A DNA stretch of 64,000 nucleotides from Candidatus Enterococcus leclercqii (GCF_009933135.1 NZ_MAEH01000014.1:434001-498000), one strand, 5' to 3'; numbered from the stretch's first letter, positions 10,720-22,659 are shown. A program made the numbers and translations. The notes: a model not told the origin generated them from the sequence alone.

Positions 10720-12150
10720 TCAGGCTCCTTTCTTTTCCAATTGTCTGGCCAGGCGGGTCAAACTAGTAATGACCACCAGATAAATCAAAGCGATGATTAA
10801 ATACGTATAGGTACTTTGAGAAGTACGGGCGACAATGATTTTACCTGTTTGCAGCAATTCTGCGACCCCGATGACAGAAATTATTGTAGTGTCCTTCAGT
10901 GTGATGACAAATTGATTGACGAAGGAGGGGATCATAATTTTGACAGCTTGAGGCAAGATGATCTTCTGCATGGTACGAGTGTAAGAAAGACCCAAACTGC
11001 GGGAAGCTTCCATCTGTCCTTTAGGCACCGCGTTGATTCCGCCTCGTACCAATTCAGCGATATAGGCACTGGCATTCAATGTCAAAGTGATGACTCCGGC
11101 AGTGAAATCAGGGATGTTGAAGGGGAGTCCGAAGAAGATGAAAATTGCCAATACCATCATAGGAATACCTCGGATCAAATCGACATAGAGTCCGGTGAAG
11201 GTTCGCAGAGCTTTGACTGGCGAAACGCTGAACAGACCAAAAATGATTCCTAAGATAGTTGCTAAAGCAAAGGAAATCAGCGCCAATGCGATAGTTTTAC
11301 CCAATCCTTTTAAGAGCGCTTGCCAATTATTTTGCAATAATCCGAAAAAAGTAGATTCGTCTGCTTTTTTCTCAGTCGAGCTAGTCGAGCCAGAAGCAAT
11401 GTATTTATCGACAATTTTTTGATACGTGCCGTCGGATTTCATTTTTGCTAAACCAGCATTAAACTTTTTCAGCAGCTCCTGATGGGTACCTTTTTTGACG
11501 GCAAATCCATAGGCATTTCCTTTTTGAGGATCACCCACTAATTTGAGGGGTTGGCCATTGCTGATGGCGTAGCCCAAAACCGGGTAATCATCGAAGATTG
11601 CTTGCACTTTATTACTGGTCAAAGCGTTATACAACGCATCGGCAGCGTCGTAGTTTTTGACGGTATAGCCATATTTTTCTTGATTGTCCTGTAAGAACGT
11701 TGCGCTTTCAGTTCCGACTTTGGCAGCTACTGTCTTGCCTTGTAAATCCTCATAAGTCTTGATGGTATCGTCTTTACTTGCAACTGCCATCTGAATCCCA
11801 CTGTCAAAATAAGAATCCGAGAAATCAAAGTTGTTCTTGCGCTCTTCGGTGATGCTCATGCCGGCAATCATTCCATCCAACTGGCCGGATTGGACGCCCT
11901 GGATAGAACTGTCAAAGCCTAAAGGGCGCAGGTTCACTTCGAATCCCTGATCTGCAGCAATGGCTTTCAATAAGTCGACGTCAATTCCGACGTATTCATT
12001 GTCTTCGTTTTGAAATTCAAAAGGTGGGAAGGTGAGGTCCGTGCCGATCTGATAAGTTTCTTCCGCCTGGACTGAAAGTGACCCCCAACCGAATGTCAGG
12101 ATTCCTGACAAGAATAGCAATGTTGTCAGAAAAGCTTTCTTTGGTTTCAT
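10720..12150 (-). CDS. glnP: Fused substrate-binding protein/permease of a glutamine-type ABC transporter
   Basis: This 476-residue protein joins an extracytoplasmic binding domain to a membrane permease, as in Lactobacillales GlnP. It has a signal peptide (about 1-29, AQ-like cleavage near VQAEE). One type-2 binding domain follows (about 30-255, IGTDLTFPPFEF). The HisM/GlnP permease segment (about 275-476) contains the EAA-type loop ELVRGGINAVPKGQ. Only one binding domain is present, whereas some GlnP proteins have two in tandem. CGGAGG lies 7 nt before the start. It is divergent from uvrB. Confidence 0.93.
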   Translation of the reverse strand: MKPKKAFLTTLLFLSGILTFGWGSLSVQAEETYQIGTDLTFPPFEFQNEDNEYVGIDVDLLKAIAADQGFEVNLRPLGFDSSIQGVQSGQLDGMIAGMSITEERKNNFDFSDSYFDSGIQMAVASKDDTIKTYEDLQGKTVAAKVGTESATFLQDNQEKYGYTVKNYDAADALYNALTSNKVQAIFDDYPVLGYAISNGQPLKLVGDPQKGNAYGFAVKKGTHQELLKKFNAGLAKMKSDGTYQKIVDKYIASGSTSSTEKKADESTFFGLLQNNWQALLKGLGKTIALALISFALATILGIIFGLFSVSPVKALRTFTGLYVDLIRGIPMMVLAIFIFFGLPFNIPDFTAGVITLTLNASAYIAELVRGGINAVPKGQMEASRSLGLSYTRTMQKIILPQAVKIMIPSFVNQFVITLKDTTIISVIGVAELLQTGKIIVARTSQSTYTYLIIALIYLVVITSLTRLARQLEKKGA

Positions 12151-12435
12151 AACACAACCTCCGTAGTTTAATTTGCGATGCTTTCTCCCTGGTGCGTGCT
12201 ATAGCAACGTTTTTTCACGGATATCACTGAAAGTATAACGTAAAAAAACTGTCCCAAGAAAAAGAATCTAATGAGTATTATAAATTCTGTGACAGGTTTT
12301 GTGCAAGGTCTGATCCTAAAAAAGGAAAGAAAAACGAGGAATCCTCACTGTTCGTGTAACAAAACATGACACTAAGCTTGCAAGTGTCACTTAAAAAAAC
12401 TCTAAAGACAGGTGACGGGAAGATTGTAAAAATAG

Positions 12436-12449
12436 CGAAAATATGTTCG
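12436..12449. promoter_or_regulatory. LexA/DinR SOS box upstream of uvrB
   Basis: CGAAAATATGTTCG differs by one base from the palindromic Gram-positive SOS operator CGAACATATGTTCG. It lies just upstream of the uvrB -10 element, where LexA binding would block RNA polymerase. Confidence 0.8.
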
Positions 12450-12452
12450 GTA

Positions 12453-12461
12453 TGGTACAAT
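12453..12461 (+). promoter_or_regulatory. Extended -10 promoter of uvrB
   Basis: TGgTACAAT is an extended -10 with no clear -35, partly covered by the SOS box. The leader (12468-12549) contains an imperfect inverted repeat around AAGTGCTCTT and AAGAGCTTACACTT. Apart from the glnP upstream region, the rest of 12151-12435 shows nothing I can name. Confidence 0.6.
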
Positions 12462-12549
12462 ATTTTAGTTGAAGTGCTCTTGTTTTGTTTTCCACAAAGA
12501 AGAGCTTACACTTAAGTAGAATCCAATGAATTTAAAGGAGTGTGTTGGG

Positions 12550-14544
12550 ATGATCGACAGAGATACGACCAGACGGTTTGAACTGGTTTCCAAGTACCAG
12601 CCTGCCGGCGATCAACCGGAGGCCATTCATCAATTGGTGGATGGGGTAGTGGCGGGAAAAAAAGCTCAGATACTCTTAGGTGCTACCGGGACAGGGAAAA
12701 CCTACACGATTTCCAATTTGATTAAAGAGGTCAATAAGCCGACACTGATTATCGCCCACAACAAAACATTGGCGGGACAACTCTATGGTGAGTTCAAAGA
12801 ATTCTTCCCCAATAACGCAGTCGAATACTTTGTCAGCTACTATGACTACTATCAACCAGAAGCCTATGTGCCTTCTTCTGATACTTATATTGAAAAAGAC
12901 TCCAGTATCAATGATGAGATTGACAAGCTTCGTCACTCGGCTACCAGTGCGTTATTGGAGCGCAATGACGTGGTGGTTGTCGCTTCTGTTTCTTGTATTT
13001 TCGGGTTGGGCTCACCGATGGAATATCAAAAACAAGTGGTTTCTTTGCGAGTGGGTATGGAAACGAGTCGCGATCAATTGCTGCGTCAGTTGATTGATAT
13101 TCAATTTGAACGTAATGACATTGATTTTCAACGGGGGCGCTTTCGGGTTCGCGGCGATGTGGTAGAAATTTTCCCAGCTTCTCGAGATGAACGTGCCCTG
13201 CGAGTAGAGTTCTTCGGTGACGAGATTGATCGAATTCGCGAAGTGGATGCGTTGACCGGCGAAATTCTCGCAGAAACCGAACATGTTTCTATTTTTCCGG
13301 CTACTCACTTTGTGACAGATGAAAATCACTTGGAACACGCCATCGAAAGTATTCAAAATGAGCTGGCCTTACGTTTACAAGTGCTGCGCAGTGAAAACAA
13401 ACTGTTGGAGGCCCAACGACTGGAACAGCGGACCAATTATGATATCGAGATGCTGCGGGAGATGGGCTACACGTCCGGCATTGAAAACTACTCCCGCCAC
13501 ATGGATGGCCGCAAAGAAGGGGAACCCCCTTATACACTGATTGATTTCTTTCCGGAAGACTTTTTGATTGTTATCGATGAATCCCATGTAACTATGCCTC
13601 AAGTGCGGGGAATGTATAACGGCGACCGGGCCCGCAAACAGATGCTTGTGGATTATGGTTTCCGCTTGCCTTCTGCTCTGGATAACCGGCCATTGCGTTT
13701 GGAGGAGTTTGAAGAACACGTCAACCAGATTGTCTATGTATCTGCAACACCGGGACCATATGAAGAATCCCAGACAGATACGGTTGTTCAGCAGATCATC
13801 CGACCAACTGGATTATTGGATCCAGAGATTGAAGTCAGACCAATCATGGGGCAAATTGATGATCTGGTCGGTGAGATCAATGAGCGGACAGAAAAAGATC
13901 AACGGGTCTTCATCACTACTCTGACGAAGAAAATGTCAGAGGATTTAACGGATTACTTGAAAGAACTGGGAATCAAAGTCAAATACTTGCACAGTGATAT
14001 CAAGACTCTGGAGCGAACAGAAATCATCCGCAATCTGCGTCTAGGAGAATTTGACGTTTTGGTGGGGATCAACTTGCTTAGAGAAGGTCTCGATGTGCCG
14101 GAAGTATCGCTGGTAGCGATTTTGGATGCTGACAAAGAAGGATTTTTGCGAAGTGAACGTTCCTTAGTGCAAACGATCGGCCGGGCTGCCCGTAATTCAG
14201 AAGGCAAGGTTATTATGTATGCAGATAAAATCACAGATTCCATGCAACGAGCGATGGATGAAACGGCCCGACGTCGCAGTATTCAACAGAAATACAATGA
14301 AGAGCACGGGATCGTGCCTAAGACGATCATCAAGGAAATTCGTGATTTGATTGCCATTACCAAAGTTGCTGAAGATGAAGAAAACTACATGACTTTGGCA
14401 GACTATGAAGACATGAGTAAAGAAGATCGGGAAACTTTGATCTTGAAGTTGGAAAAAGAAATGAAAGATGCTGCCAAAGCATTGGACTTCGAAACTGCCG
14501 CGACCTTGCGAGATACTATTTTGGAGTTGAAGGCAGCATTGTAA
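12550..14544 (+). CDS. uvrB: Excinuclease ABC subunit B
   Basis: UvrB is the damage-verifying helicase of nucleotide excision repair. The 664-residue protein has Walker A GATGTGKT, the beta-hairpin region [12 protein letters not shown], helicase motifs including DESHVTMPQ and QTIGRAARN, and a C-terminal UVR coiled-coil that contacts UvrC. I chose ATG 12550, 9 nt after AAAGGAG. An in-frame ATG at 12526 lies upstream of that site. An SOS box precedes it and uvrA follows. Confidence 0.97.
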   Translation: MIDRDTTRRFELVSKYQPAGDQPEAIHQLVDGVVAGKKAQILLGATGTGKTYTISNLIKEVNKPTLIIAHNKTLAGQLYGEFKEFFPNNAVEYFVSYYDYYQPEAYVPSSDTYIEKDSSINDEIDKLRHSATSALLERNDVVVVASVSCIFGLGSPMEYQKQVVSLRVGMETSRDQLLRQLIDIQFERNDIDFQRGRFRVRGDVVEIFPASRDERALRVEFFGDEIDRIREVDALTGEILAETEHVSIFPATHFVTDENHLEHAIESIQNELALRLQVLRSENKLLEAQRLEQRTNYDIEMLREMGYTSGIENYSRHMDGRKEGEPPYTLIDFFPEDFLIVIDESHVTMPQVRGMYNGDRARKQMLVDYGFRLPSALDNRPLRLEEFEEHVNQIVYVSATPGPYEESQTDTVVQQIIRPTGLLDPEIEVRPIMGQIDDLVGEINERTEKDQRVFITTLTKKMSEDLTDYLKELGIKVKYLHSDIKTLERTEIIRNLRLGEFDVLVGINLLREGLDVPEVSLVAILDADKEGFLRSERSLVQTIGRAARNSEGKVIMYADKITDSMQRAMDETARRRSIQQKYNEEHGIVPKTIIKEIRDLIAITKVAEDEENYMTLADYEDMSKEDRETLILKLEKEMKDAAKALDFETAATLRDTILELKAAL

Positions 14545-14568
14545 AGTGTTCATCATAAAAAAGACAAT

Positions 14569-14666
14569 AGACCCAGAAAGCGACTAGCTAAGGTGAAAAG
14601 AGTTGCTTTGGGTCTGCTTTCTGCCGACAGTTACGGCTAGTGACACATCCATAACTGTCGCGACAG
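14569..14666 (+). promoter_or_regulatory. Structured uvrB-uvrA intergenic RNA with competing arms
   Basis: AGACCC-AGAAAGCGACT (14569-14585) can pair imperfectly with AGTTGCTTTGGGTCT (14601-14615). Then GACAGTTA (14626-14633) pairs with TAACTGTC (14652-14659). That last arm overlaps the palindrome CTGTCGCGACAG (14655-14666), so two structures are mutually exclusive. The function is unknown. Confidence 0.4.
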
Positions 14667-14688
14667 CTATTTTTAAAGGAGGCCCCAC

Positions 14689-17517
14689 ATGGCAAATGAT
14701 AAAATAGTGATTCACGGTGCCAGAGCACATAATTTGAAGAACATCGACGTGACGATTCCAAGGGACCAATTAGTCGTTGTGACTGGTTTATCCGGATCAG
14801 GAAAGAGTTCATTGGCATTTGATACATTGTACGCAGAAGGGCAGCGACGCTATGTAGAGAGTCTCTCTGCTTATGCTCGACAGTTTCTGGGACAGATGGA
14901 CAAACCTGATGTGGACAGCATTGATGGCTTGAGTCCGGCAATCTCCATCGATCAAAAAACCACCAGTAAAAATCCTCGTTCTACCGTCGGAACAGTGACT
15001 GAGATTAATGATTATTTGCGGCTGCTGTATGCCCGGGTCGGCCACCCAATTTGTCCTAACGACCATATTGAAATTACCAGTCAATCTGTCGAACAAATGG
15101 TTGATGCTGTAATGGCACTGCCGGATCGCACGAAAATCCAGATATTGGCGCCAGTTGTTTACCAGAAAAAGGGGCAGCATAAGAAAGTTTTCGAAATGAT
15201 TCAACGAGAAGGTTATGTCCGCGTGCGGGTGGATGGTGAGATTTATGAAATTACAGAAGTACCTGAGTTGGAAAAAAACCGCAAGCATGAAATCTCCATT
15301 GTAATTGACCGGATTGTTGTGAAAGAAGGCATTCGTTCACGTTTGTTTGACTCTTTTGAAACCGCACTGCATTTGGCAAAAGGATATGCTGTAGTCGATG
15401 TGATCGGGCATGAAGAAATGCTTTTCAGTGAACATTACTCTTGTCCTTATTGCGGATTTACCGTTGGGGAATTGGAACCGCGTTTGTTTTCTTTCAATGC
15501 TCCATTTGGGGCCTGTCCTGAATGTGACGGGTTAGGTATAAAATTGGAAGTCGACGTGGATCTCGTGATACCAGATCAGACGAAAACATTGAAAGAAGGC
15601 GCCATTCTTCCCTGGAATCCTATTAGTTCTCAGTATTATCCGGAATTGCTGCGGCAAGCGTGTGACAGCTTTGGTATTGACATGGATATGCCCTTTGAAA
15701 AGCTTCCAGAAGAGCAACGTGAAATTGTTTTATACGGCTCTAATGGGGAGGTCTTCCATTTTCACTATGAGAATGATTTTGGCGGAGTGCGAGACGTTGA
15801 AGTGCCTTTTGAAGGAGTTTTAACGAATATCAAACGCCGTTATCATGAAACCAACAGTGACTTTACTCGAGAACAGATGCGTTTGTACATGACAGAGCTG
15901 ACTTGTCAGGCTTGTCACGGGTATCGTTTGAATCCGCAAGCTTTGTCTGTTCAAGTGAACGGCAAAAATATTGGTGAAATCAGTGAGTTGGCGATCGACA
16001 ATTCATTGGCCTTTGTGTCCGGCTTGAAATTGACAGAGCAAGAGCAAACCATCGCTTCACCAATTGTTAAAGAAATCAACGATCGGTTGAATTTCTTACG
16101 CAATGTTGGTTTGGATTATTTAACCTTAAGTCGCGCTGCGGGAACCTTATCAGGTGGAGAGGCACAGCGAATTCGGTTAGCAACTCAAATTGGTTCAAAT
16201 TTGTCGGGGGTACTGTATATCTTAGATGAGCCTTCCATCGGGTTGCATCAACGAGACAACGATCGCTTGTTGGCTTCCCTGAGAAAAATGCGGGATCTCG
16301 GCAATACGCTGATTGTAGTTGAGCATGACGAAGATACGATGCGAGCGGCTGATTATCTAATTGATGTGGGTCCTGGTGCGGGTGCTCAGGGCGGGCAAAT
16401 TATTGCTGCGGGGACGCCAAAAGAAGTCGAACAGGTACCTGATTCGATCACTGGTCAATATTTGTCAGGGAAAAAGCAGATTCCGATTCCTAAAGAGCGG
16501 CGTAAAGGAAATGGTGAGAAGGTTACTGTTACTGGGGCGACAGAAAATAACCTGAAAAATATCAGTGTTGATTTCCCTCTTGGAAAATTCACTGCAGTAA
16601 CGGGCGTATCCGGTTCTGGTAAGTCTACTTTGGTCAATGAAATCCTAAAAAAGGCATTGGCGCAAAAGATCAATCGCAACTCTAATAAGCCTGGACGCTT
16701 TAAGAAAATTAGCGGCTATGAAAAAATTGAAAAAATCATTGATATCGATCAAAGTCCTATCGGGCGGACCCCACGAAGTAATCCAGCGACTTATACCAGC
16801 GTTTTTGACGATATTCGCGATTTGTTCGCTAAGACCAATGAAGCCAAAGTACGTGGTTATAAGAAAGGACGTTTTAGTTTCAACGTCAAGGGCGGCCGTT
16901 GTGAAGCTTGTAAAGGTGACGGAATCATCAAGATTGAGATGCACTTTTTGCCAGATGTCTACGTACCTTGTGAAGTTTGTCATGGGAAACGATACAATTC
17001 TGAAACGTTAGAAGTCCATTATAAAGGGAAGAATATTTCCGAGATTTTGGACATGACTGTAGAAGATGCGGTGGAATTTTTCAAACATATTCCTAAAATC
17101 CACCGAAAGCTCCAAACCATCGTGGATGTTGGTTTGGGTTATGTTACTTTGGGGCAGCCTGCGACAACGTTATCCGGTGGGGAAGCCCAACGGATGAAAT
17201 TAGCCAGCGAACTTCACAAAAACTCCAATGGCAAGAGCTTTTACATTTTAGATGAACCGACTACTGGTTTGCACACCGATGATATCGCCCGACTGTTGAA
17301 AGTGTTGGAACGATTGGCCGATGCCGGCAATACTGTGTTGGTAATCGAACACAATTTGGATGTAATCAAATCTGCGGATTGGGTGATCGACCTTGGACCG
17401 GAAGGCGGGGACGGTGGTGGAACCATTCTTGGGACTGGAACGCCGGAAGCAATTGCCAAACTGCCGGAAAGTTATACGGGACAATATTTGAAGCGTGTTT
17501 TGAAAAAAGCTGAATAG
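14689..17517 (+). CDS. uvrA: Excinuclease ABC subunit A
   Basis: UvrA is the DNA-damage sensor ATPase of nucleotide excision repair. The 942-residue protein carries two ABC modules: Walker [10 protein letters not shown] near the N-terminus and GVSGSGKST in the second half, with signatures LSGGEAQR in both. It also has two zinc modules, CPYC...CPEC and CEAC...CEVC. AAAGGAGG is 6 nt before ATG 14689. It lies 144 nt after uvrB and is probably co-transcribed. A terminator follows. Confidence 0.98.
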   Translation: MANDKIVIHGARAHNLKNIDVTIPRDQLVVVTGLSGSGKSSLAFDTLYAEGQRRYVESLSAYARQFLGQMDKPDVDSIDGLSPAISIDQKTTSKNPRSTVGTVTEINDYLRLLYARVGHPICPNDHIEITSQSVEQMVDAVMALPDRTKIQILAPVVYQKKGQHKKVFEMIQREGYVRVRVDGEIYEITEVPELEKNRKHEISIVIDRIVVKEGIRSRLFDSFETALHLAKGYAVVDVIGHEEMLFSEHYSCPYCGFTVGELEPRLFSFNAPFGACPECDGLGIKLEVDVDLVIPDQTKTLKEGAILPWNPISSQYYPELLRQACDSFGIDMDMPFEKLPEEQREIVLYGSNGEVFHFHYENDFGGVRDVEVPFEGVLTNIKRRYHETNSDFTREQMRLYMTELTCQACHGYRLNPQALSVQVNGKNIGEISELAIDNSLAFVSGLKLTEQEQTIASPIVKEINDRLNFLRNVGLDYLTLSRAAGTLSGGEAQRIRLATQIGSNLSGVLYILDEPSIGLHQRDNDRLLASLRKMRDLGNTLIVVEHDEDTMRAADYLIDVGPGAGAQGGQIIAAGTPKEVEQVPDSITGQYLSGKKQIPIPKERRKGNGEKVTVTGATENNLKNISVDFPLGKFTAVTGVSGSGKSTLVNEILKKALAQKINRNSNKPGRFKKISGYEKIEKIIDIDQSPIGRTPRSNPATYTSVFDDIRDLFAKTNEAKVRGYKKGRFSFNVKGGRCEACKGDGIIKIEMHFLPDVYVPCEVCHGKRYNSETLEVHYKGKNISEILDMTVEDAVEFFKHIPKIHRKLQTIVDVGLGYVTLGQPATTLSGGEAQRMKLASELHKNSNGKSFYILDEPTTGLHTDDIARLLKVLERLADAGNTVLVIEHNLDVIKSADWVIDLGPEGGDGGGTILGTGTPEAIAKLPESYTGQYLKRVLKKAE

Positions 17518-17559
17518 GCCTGAAATTTTTTCTAAGGGAAGATAAAGGTCACCTGGTAT

Positions 17560-17587
17560 AAAGCGTAAAGCCTTGCTTTGCGCTTTT
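17560..17587 (+). terminator. Intrinsic terminator of uvrA
   Basis: AAAGCGTAAAG (17560-17570) pairs with CTTTGCGCTTT (17576-17586), 11 bp with one T-G wobble and loop CCTTG. Only a short T-run follows. The -35 hexamer of the next promoter lies inside it. Confidence 0.8.
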
Positions 17588-17600
17588 GCTATGGTATGAT
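17573..17600 (+). promoter_or_regulatory. Promoter of the racemase gene
   Basis: TTGCTT (17573-17578), a 16-nt spacer and TATGAT (17595-17600) with an upstream TG (extended -10). Confidence 0.65.
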
Positions 17601-17676
17601 AGCGGTATTGAAAAAACGATAAAGAGTAAGATACATGGGTACTCTTTGTGACTTTAGCAGGAAAGAGGAATGTCAG

Positions 17677-18411
17677 GTGGAAAACTTTTTTAGTATTTTA
17701 GGTGGGATGGGTACGCTGGCTACCGAAAGTTTCGTAAGGATCCTGAATCATCGGACTGTGACTCATAAAGACCAGGACTATTTGAACTATGTGTTGTTTA
17801 ACCATGCAACGGTTCCTGATCGAACAGCGGCTATTTTGGATCCGCAGCATGCAAAGGATCCCTTGCCGTTTTTGTTGGACGATATTGCTAAGCAGAATCT
17901 GCTGCAGCCTAATTTTATCGTGTTGACCTGTAATACGGCTCACTATTTTTTTGACACGCTGCAAGAAGCGACGGGGATTCCAATTTTGCATATGCCGCGA
18001 GAGGCCGCTTTAGAGCTGAAACGCCAACAAAAAGGCGGCAAGGTGGCATTTTTGGGAACAGAAGGCAGTGTGAAAGCTGGTGTGTACGAACGTGAGTTGA
18101 AGCAGGCTGGCTTTGAAGTGATGATTCCTAAGCCGCAGTTGCAAAAAAAGGTCAACGATTTAATCTACCGTGACATTAAAGAGCAAGATTTCCTGAATAA
18201 GGATCTTTATTATGAGATTTTATTTGATACAGTGGAAACCTACGGCTGTGACAGCGTGGTTTTAGGCTGTACGGAATTGTCTTTGATGGAAGAGTTTGCC
18301 GCCGGTCATCCGTATCATGTAGTAGATGCACAATCCATTTTAGTGGATCGCACAATTGAGCGGGCAATGGCAGACCGCAAAAAGGATGGGACGTTTTCTA
18401 AAGAGATTTAG
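17677..18411 (+). CDS. Aspartate/glutamate racemase family amino-acid racemase
   Basis: This is a cofactor-independent racemase of 244 residues. It starts near [15 protein letters not shown], typical of the aspartate racemase branch. The two catalytic cysteines lie in LTCNTAH and LGCTELS. The substrate is probably aspartate or another amino acid used in D-form for the cell wall, but it cannot be fixed from sequence. I chose GTG 17677, 8 nt after AAAGAGG. The in-frame ATG at 17635 would add 14 residues with no ribosome binding site. It is monocistronic. Confidence 0.88.
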   Translation: MENFFSILGGMGTLATESFVRILNHRTVTHKDQDYLNYVLFNHATVPDRTAAILDPQHAKDPLPFLLDDIAKQNLLQPNFIVLTCNTAHYFFDTLQEATGIPILHMPREAALELKRQQKGGKVAFLGTEGSVKAGVYERELKQAGFEVMIPKPQLQKKVNDLIYRDIKEQDFLNKDLYYEILFDTVETYGCDSVVLGCTELSLMEEFAAGHPYHVVDAQSILVDRTIERAMADRKKDGTFSKEI

Positions 18412-18430
18412 TCATTTTTTTAGTAGTGGA

Positions 18431-18465
18431 GGTTATCGGAGCGGCGCGGCTTCGGTACCTTTTTT
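18431..18465 (+). terminator. Intrinsic terminator of the racemase gene
   Basis: GGTTATCGGAGC (18431-18442) pairs with GCTTCGGTACC (18449-18459) with one bulge, followed by six T residues. Confidence 0.88.
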
Positions 18466-18588
18466 ATTTGCAGTTTCTATACTTGACTAATAGATGGGGA
18501 TTTTTTAGAGAAGAGCATTGAAAAGGGTGAAATAGTCAACCAGAATTTGTCTACCAAAGGTTTTTGAGTGCCTTTCAGCCTAGTTATT

Positions 18589-18597
18589 TGTTATACT
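18589..18597 (+). promoter_or_regulatory. Extended -10 promoter of the GH1 gene
   Basis: TGtTATACT is a good extended -10 without a clear -35. The leader starts with a small hairpin, CAGGCA (18610-18615) with TGCCTG (18621-18626). No catabolite-responsive element was recognised. Confidence 0.5.
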
Positions 18598-18643
18598 TCT
18601 TAATGATGGCAGGCAGCGATTGCCTGTCGAAGGAATCATTTAA

Positions 18644-20089
<1,446 letters not shown>

Positions 20090-20152
20090 CAAGGGAAACC
20101 TGCTTACCTGCTGTTCCATCATAAAAAGTAAGCAAATTTGATGATTTTCTTG

Positions 20153-20184
20153 ACTACTCACCAATTCTGGTGGGTAGTTTTTTT
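20153..20184 (+). terminator. Intrinsic terminator of the GH1 gene
   Basis: ACTACTCACCA (20153-20163) pairs with TGGTGGGTAGT (20168-20178) around ATTC, then a T-run. A second inverted repeat, TGCTTAC/GTAAGCA, lies just upstream (20101-20134). Confidence 0.92.
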
Positions 20185-20371
20185 GTCAATTCTGAAAAAT
20201 CCACAGCGATAAGGAGTTTTGTTCAGCAGGAATTCTGTGCTGTTAAATATTTTCTAAAGGTCTTTCTTTTTGGGGCGTGGTGCATGAAAGAGATGGAAAA
20301 TCACTTTATAATTTTAATTAATAGAAAAATATTGAGTATTTTGAATAAAAAAATGAGGGAGGGGAGCTGTT

Positions 20372-21025
20372 ATGAAGAAAATGTTGAAGTTTTTAACGGG
20401 TCTGCCACTGCTAATCAGCATTTTTATGTTGCCGCTGCTTTCAGATCAAGTGGTCCTTCATTATCGATTAGTAGGCAATTATGAAAGTTTTGGCAGTAAA
20501 TATCACCTGCTTTTTCTACCTGTGATTGTATTGATTATTGGTACAGTATTGGAAGCTGCCACGGCAAGAGCGACAAAACAACCAACAGAAGAAGTCCCAG
20601 TTCTCAGAATATTGATTCTGTTAGTATTGAACGGTATGAGTGTAACGGCGGTGTATGTTGCGGGAACCGGAGTTCAAGACCTTTATCAGCTTCCCGTCGG
20701 AAAAAATCACCTGCTGTTTGTCTTTGTGTCATCGGTATTCATTTTCTTAGGGCTTTTATTGCCTTATTTGCCGGTGGTGACTGGTGGTCGGAATAAAGAA
20801 GCTTGGAGCTTGTCTCGGTATACGATGGTAAAAGAAAGTCGAAAATATGAAAGCTACGCATTCTCAGCATTGGGGATTATTGGCTTGATTCTCGGCGGAC
20901 TTCCTGTCAGTAATCAGCTGAGGTGGCTGCTGCTATTTACCTTGTTGTTGACAATCAGCGGAATCACCGTTGGCTGTGTCCTGACGATCCGTCGCAGACT
21001 TTTTCGAGCTCACGAACGAAGCTGA
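20372..21025 (+). CDS. DUF1648/SdpI-like multi-pass membrane protein
   Basis: This 217-residue hydrophobic protein has about six membrane segments. The N-terminal LLSDQVVLHYRLVGNYESFG resembles DUF1648, found in SdpI-type immunity proteins and other membrane proteins. The second half matches the SdpI C-terminal domain only weakly. A role in immunity or signalling cannot be assigned, and no toxin-like gene is nearby. AGGGAGGGG lies 7 nt before ATG 20372. Confidence 0.7.
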   Translation: MKKMLKFLTGLPLLISIFMLPLLSDQVVLHYRLVGNYESFGSKYHLLFLPVIVLIIGTVLEAATARATKQPTEEVPVLRILILLVLNGMSVTAVYVAGTGVQDLYQLPVGKNHLLFVFVSSVFIFLGLLLPYLPVVTGGRNKEAWSLSRYTMVKESRKYESYAFSALGIIGLILGGLPVSNQLRWLLLFTLLLTISGITVGCVLTIRRRLFRAHERS

Positions 21026-21130
21026 GTAATTTTCTCAAATAGAAGATAAAAGGCAAGGAAAAGAGCGGCGATATCAATCATTTTCAAGTGTTAATGGCGA
21101 ACAGTTCATCGTGTTCAGCACGAAAATATA

Positions 21131-21277
21131 TGGTACAAATCGGTGGGACAATTTTGTGTTAGTTTCCATAGAAGGAACATTGCTCTGGGTATAAGGAGAG
21201 TCAGCGTTTGAAATTTTTAACAACGAAAAACCAAGGCCTTTCCGCTATTTTTTAATGGAAGCGCCTTGGCTTTTTTT
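21131..21277 (+). ncRNA. Candidate small transcript or leader between SdpI-like gene and tmcAL
   Basis: The 458-nt gap 21026-21483 holds no normal gene. TGgTACAAA (21131-21139) looks like an extended -10. A strong hairpin, CCAAGGC (21231-21237) with GCCTTGG (21263-21269) plus an inner CTTTCC/GGAAG extension, is followed by seven T residues to 21277. The RNA would be about 130 nt. It contains a possible 15-codon ORF (TTG 21208, MKFLTTKNQGLSAIF) behind AAGGAGAG whose end lies in the hairpin. Two more hairpins follow: GCTCACCTT/AAGGTGAGC (21285-21323) and TTGGT/ACCAA (21344-21360). Confidence 0.35.
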
Positions 21278-21455
21278 GCTTGTGGCTCACCTTGAGTAGT
21301 GTTCGCTTGGGCAGAAGGTGAGCAGAGGATTCTTATCCCCCTTTTGGTGATATGGACCAAGGACTGTTTGAGATGGAAGTAGATAGGGATTTTCTCAGCC
21401 AATCTTTGAAAAAAACAGACTTTCTGGAAAGGTCCTGTACCCTAATTGAGGCAAC

Positions 21456-21464
21456 TGCTATAAT
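21456..21464 (+). promoter_or_regulatory. Extended -10 promoter of tmcAL
   Basis: TGcTATAAT is a perfect extended -10, ending 19 nt before the tmcAL start. The leader would be only about 12-14 nt. Confidence 0.6.
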
Positions 21465-21483
21465 TCAAGAAGAGGTGTAAAAA

Positions 21484-22644
21484 ATGAAAGCATGCGGAGT
21501 GATCGTAGAATACAACCCGTTTCATAACGGACATAGATACCATGCCCAACAAGCTCGTAAACGCTCAGGAGCCGAGGTGGTGGTGGCTTGTATGAGTGGC
21601 AACTTTTTACAGCGGGGCGAGCCGGCTATTATTGACAAATGGTTGCGAACAGAAGCCGCTTTGAAAAACGGTGTCGATTTGGTTATTGAGCTGCCTCTCT
21701 GTTGGTCATTACAGGCTGCCGATTTTTTTGCTCGGGGCAGTATCAAGCTGCTTCAAGGAATTGGTTGTGAGAGTCTTTGCTTCGGGACAGATGCAGAAGA
21801 CCGTTTTGACTACCAGGAGTTTGGCAATCTGGTCACGGGAAATCAGATGCTCATTGACCAGACTTATCAGCAATTACAGGATGAAAAACTCAGTTATCCG
21901 CAAAAAATGAATCAAGTGTATTCACAACTTTTTGCAGATATGCAGCTGGCAGGGGATACCCCAAATCATATTTTGGGATTAGCTTATGCCAAAGAAAATG
22001 CAGCCTATCCTCATCCCATGAAGTTAATTTCGGTACCACGGATTGGCTCAGGATACAATGAAAGCAATCTGCGACAAGGACAACTTGCCAGCGGAACCGG
22101 AATCAGAGAAGGAGTACGCAGTGGTGCCGATATTTCGAGCTTCGTTCCACCGAAGACTGCTTGGGGATTGACGCAACAATCTGCAAGTTGGGAAGGGCTC
22201 TGGCCATACCTGCGCTATCGACTATTATCAGCCAAACCGGAAGAGCTTCGACGAATCTATCAGATGACAGAAGGGCTGGAGCATCGCTTGATAGAAGCTG
22301 CCAAACAGGCGCTGGATTTTCAGCAATTCATGGCGCAAGTGAAATCTAAACGCTATACGTGGACGCGACTGCAACGTCTGTTTTGCTACGTATTGCTGGA
22401 TATTAACAACCAAGAGATGCAAGCAGCCTGGCAGGAGAACCAGTTGCGGGTACTGGGCTTTACTGAAATTGGTCAGCGTTATCTCAGCCAGCAGAAGAAA
22501 AAATTGACGTTTCCTCTTGTGACTCGTGTCGGAAAAGCACAAAACCGGCAGCAAGAGTTAACATTGCGATCAGATGAGATTTATCGGTTGGCAGATCCCC
22601 GCATTCCTGAACAAGCCGTGGGACGGATTCCAATTCGTGTATGA
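21484..22644 (+). CDS. tmcAL: tRNA(Met) cytidine acetate ligase TmcAL (YlbM family)
   Basis: TmcAL uses acetate and ATP to make N4-acetylcytidine at the wobble base of elongator tRNA-Met. The 386-residue protein starts CGVIVEYNPFHNGHRYH, the nucleotidyltransferase HxGH motif of the family. It continues MSGNFLQRGEPAIIDKW, which is also characteristic. RBS AAGAGGTG lies 7 nt before ATG 21484. The next gene has its own promoter. Confidence 0.94.
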   Translation: MKACGVIVEYNPFHNGHRYHAQQARKRSGAEVVVACMSGNFLQRGEPAIIDKWLRTEAALKNGVDLVIELPLCWSLQAADFFARGSIKLLQGIGCESLCFGTDAEDRFDYQEFGNLVTGNQMLIDQTYQQLQDEKLSYPQKMNQVYSQLFADMQLAGDTPNHILGLAYAKENAAYPHPMKLISVPRIGSGYNESNLRQGQLASGTGIREGVRSGADISSFVPPKTAWGLTQQSASWEGLWPYLRYRLLSAKPEELRRIYQMTEGLEHRLIEAAKQALDFQQFMAQVKSKRYTWTRLQRLFCYVLLDINNQEMQAAWQENQLRVLGFTEIGQRYLSQQKKKLTFPLVTRVGKAQNRQQELTLRSDEIYRLADPRIPEQAVGRIPIRV

Positions 22645-22659
22645 TCTGATAGAAAACTC

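Noticed and set aside
18609-18628. GGCAGGCA hairpin in the GH1 leader as a BglG/LicT antiterminator site
   Set aside because: Too short, lacks the flanking conserved bases and has no terminator overlapping it.
20170-20484. 104-codon plus-strand ORF before the SdpI-like gene
   Set aside because: It starts inside the T-run of the GH1 terminator and overlaps the SdpI-like gene in another frame; no ribosome binding site.
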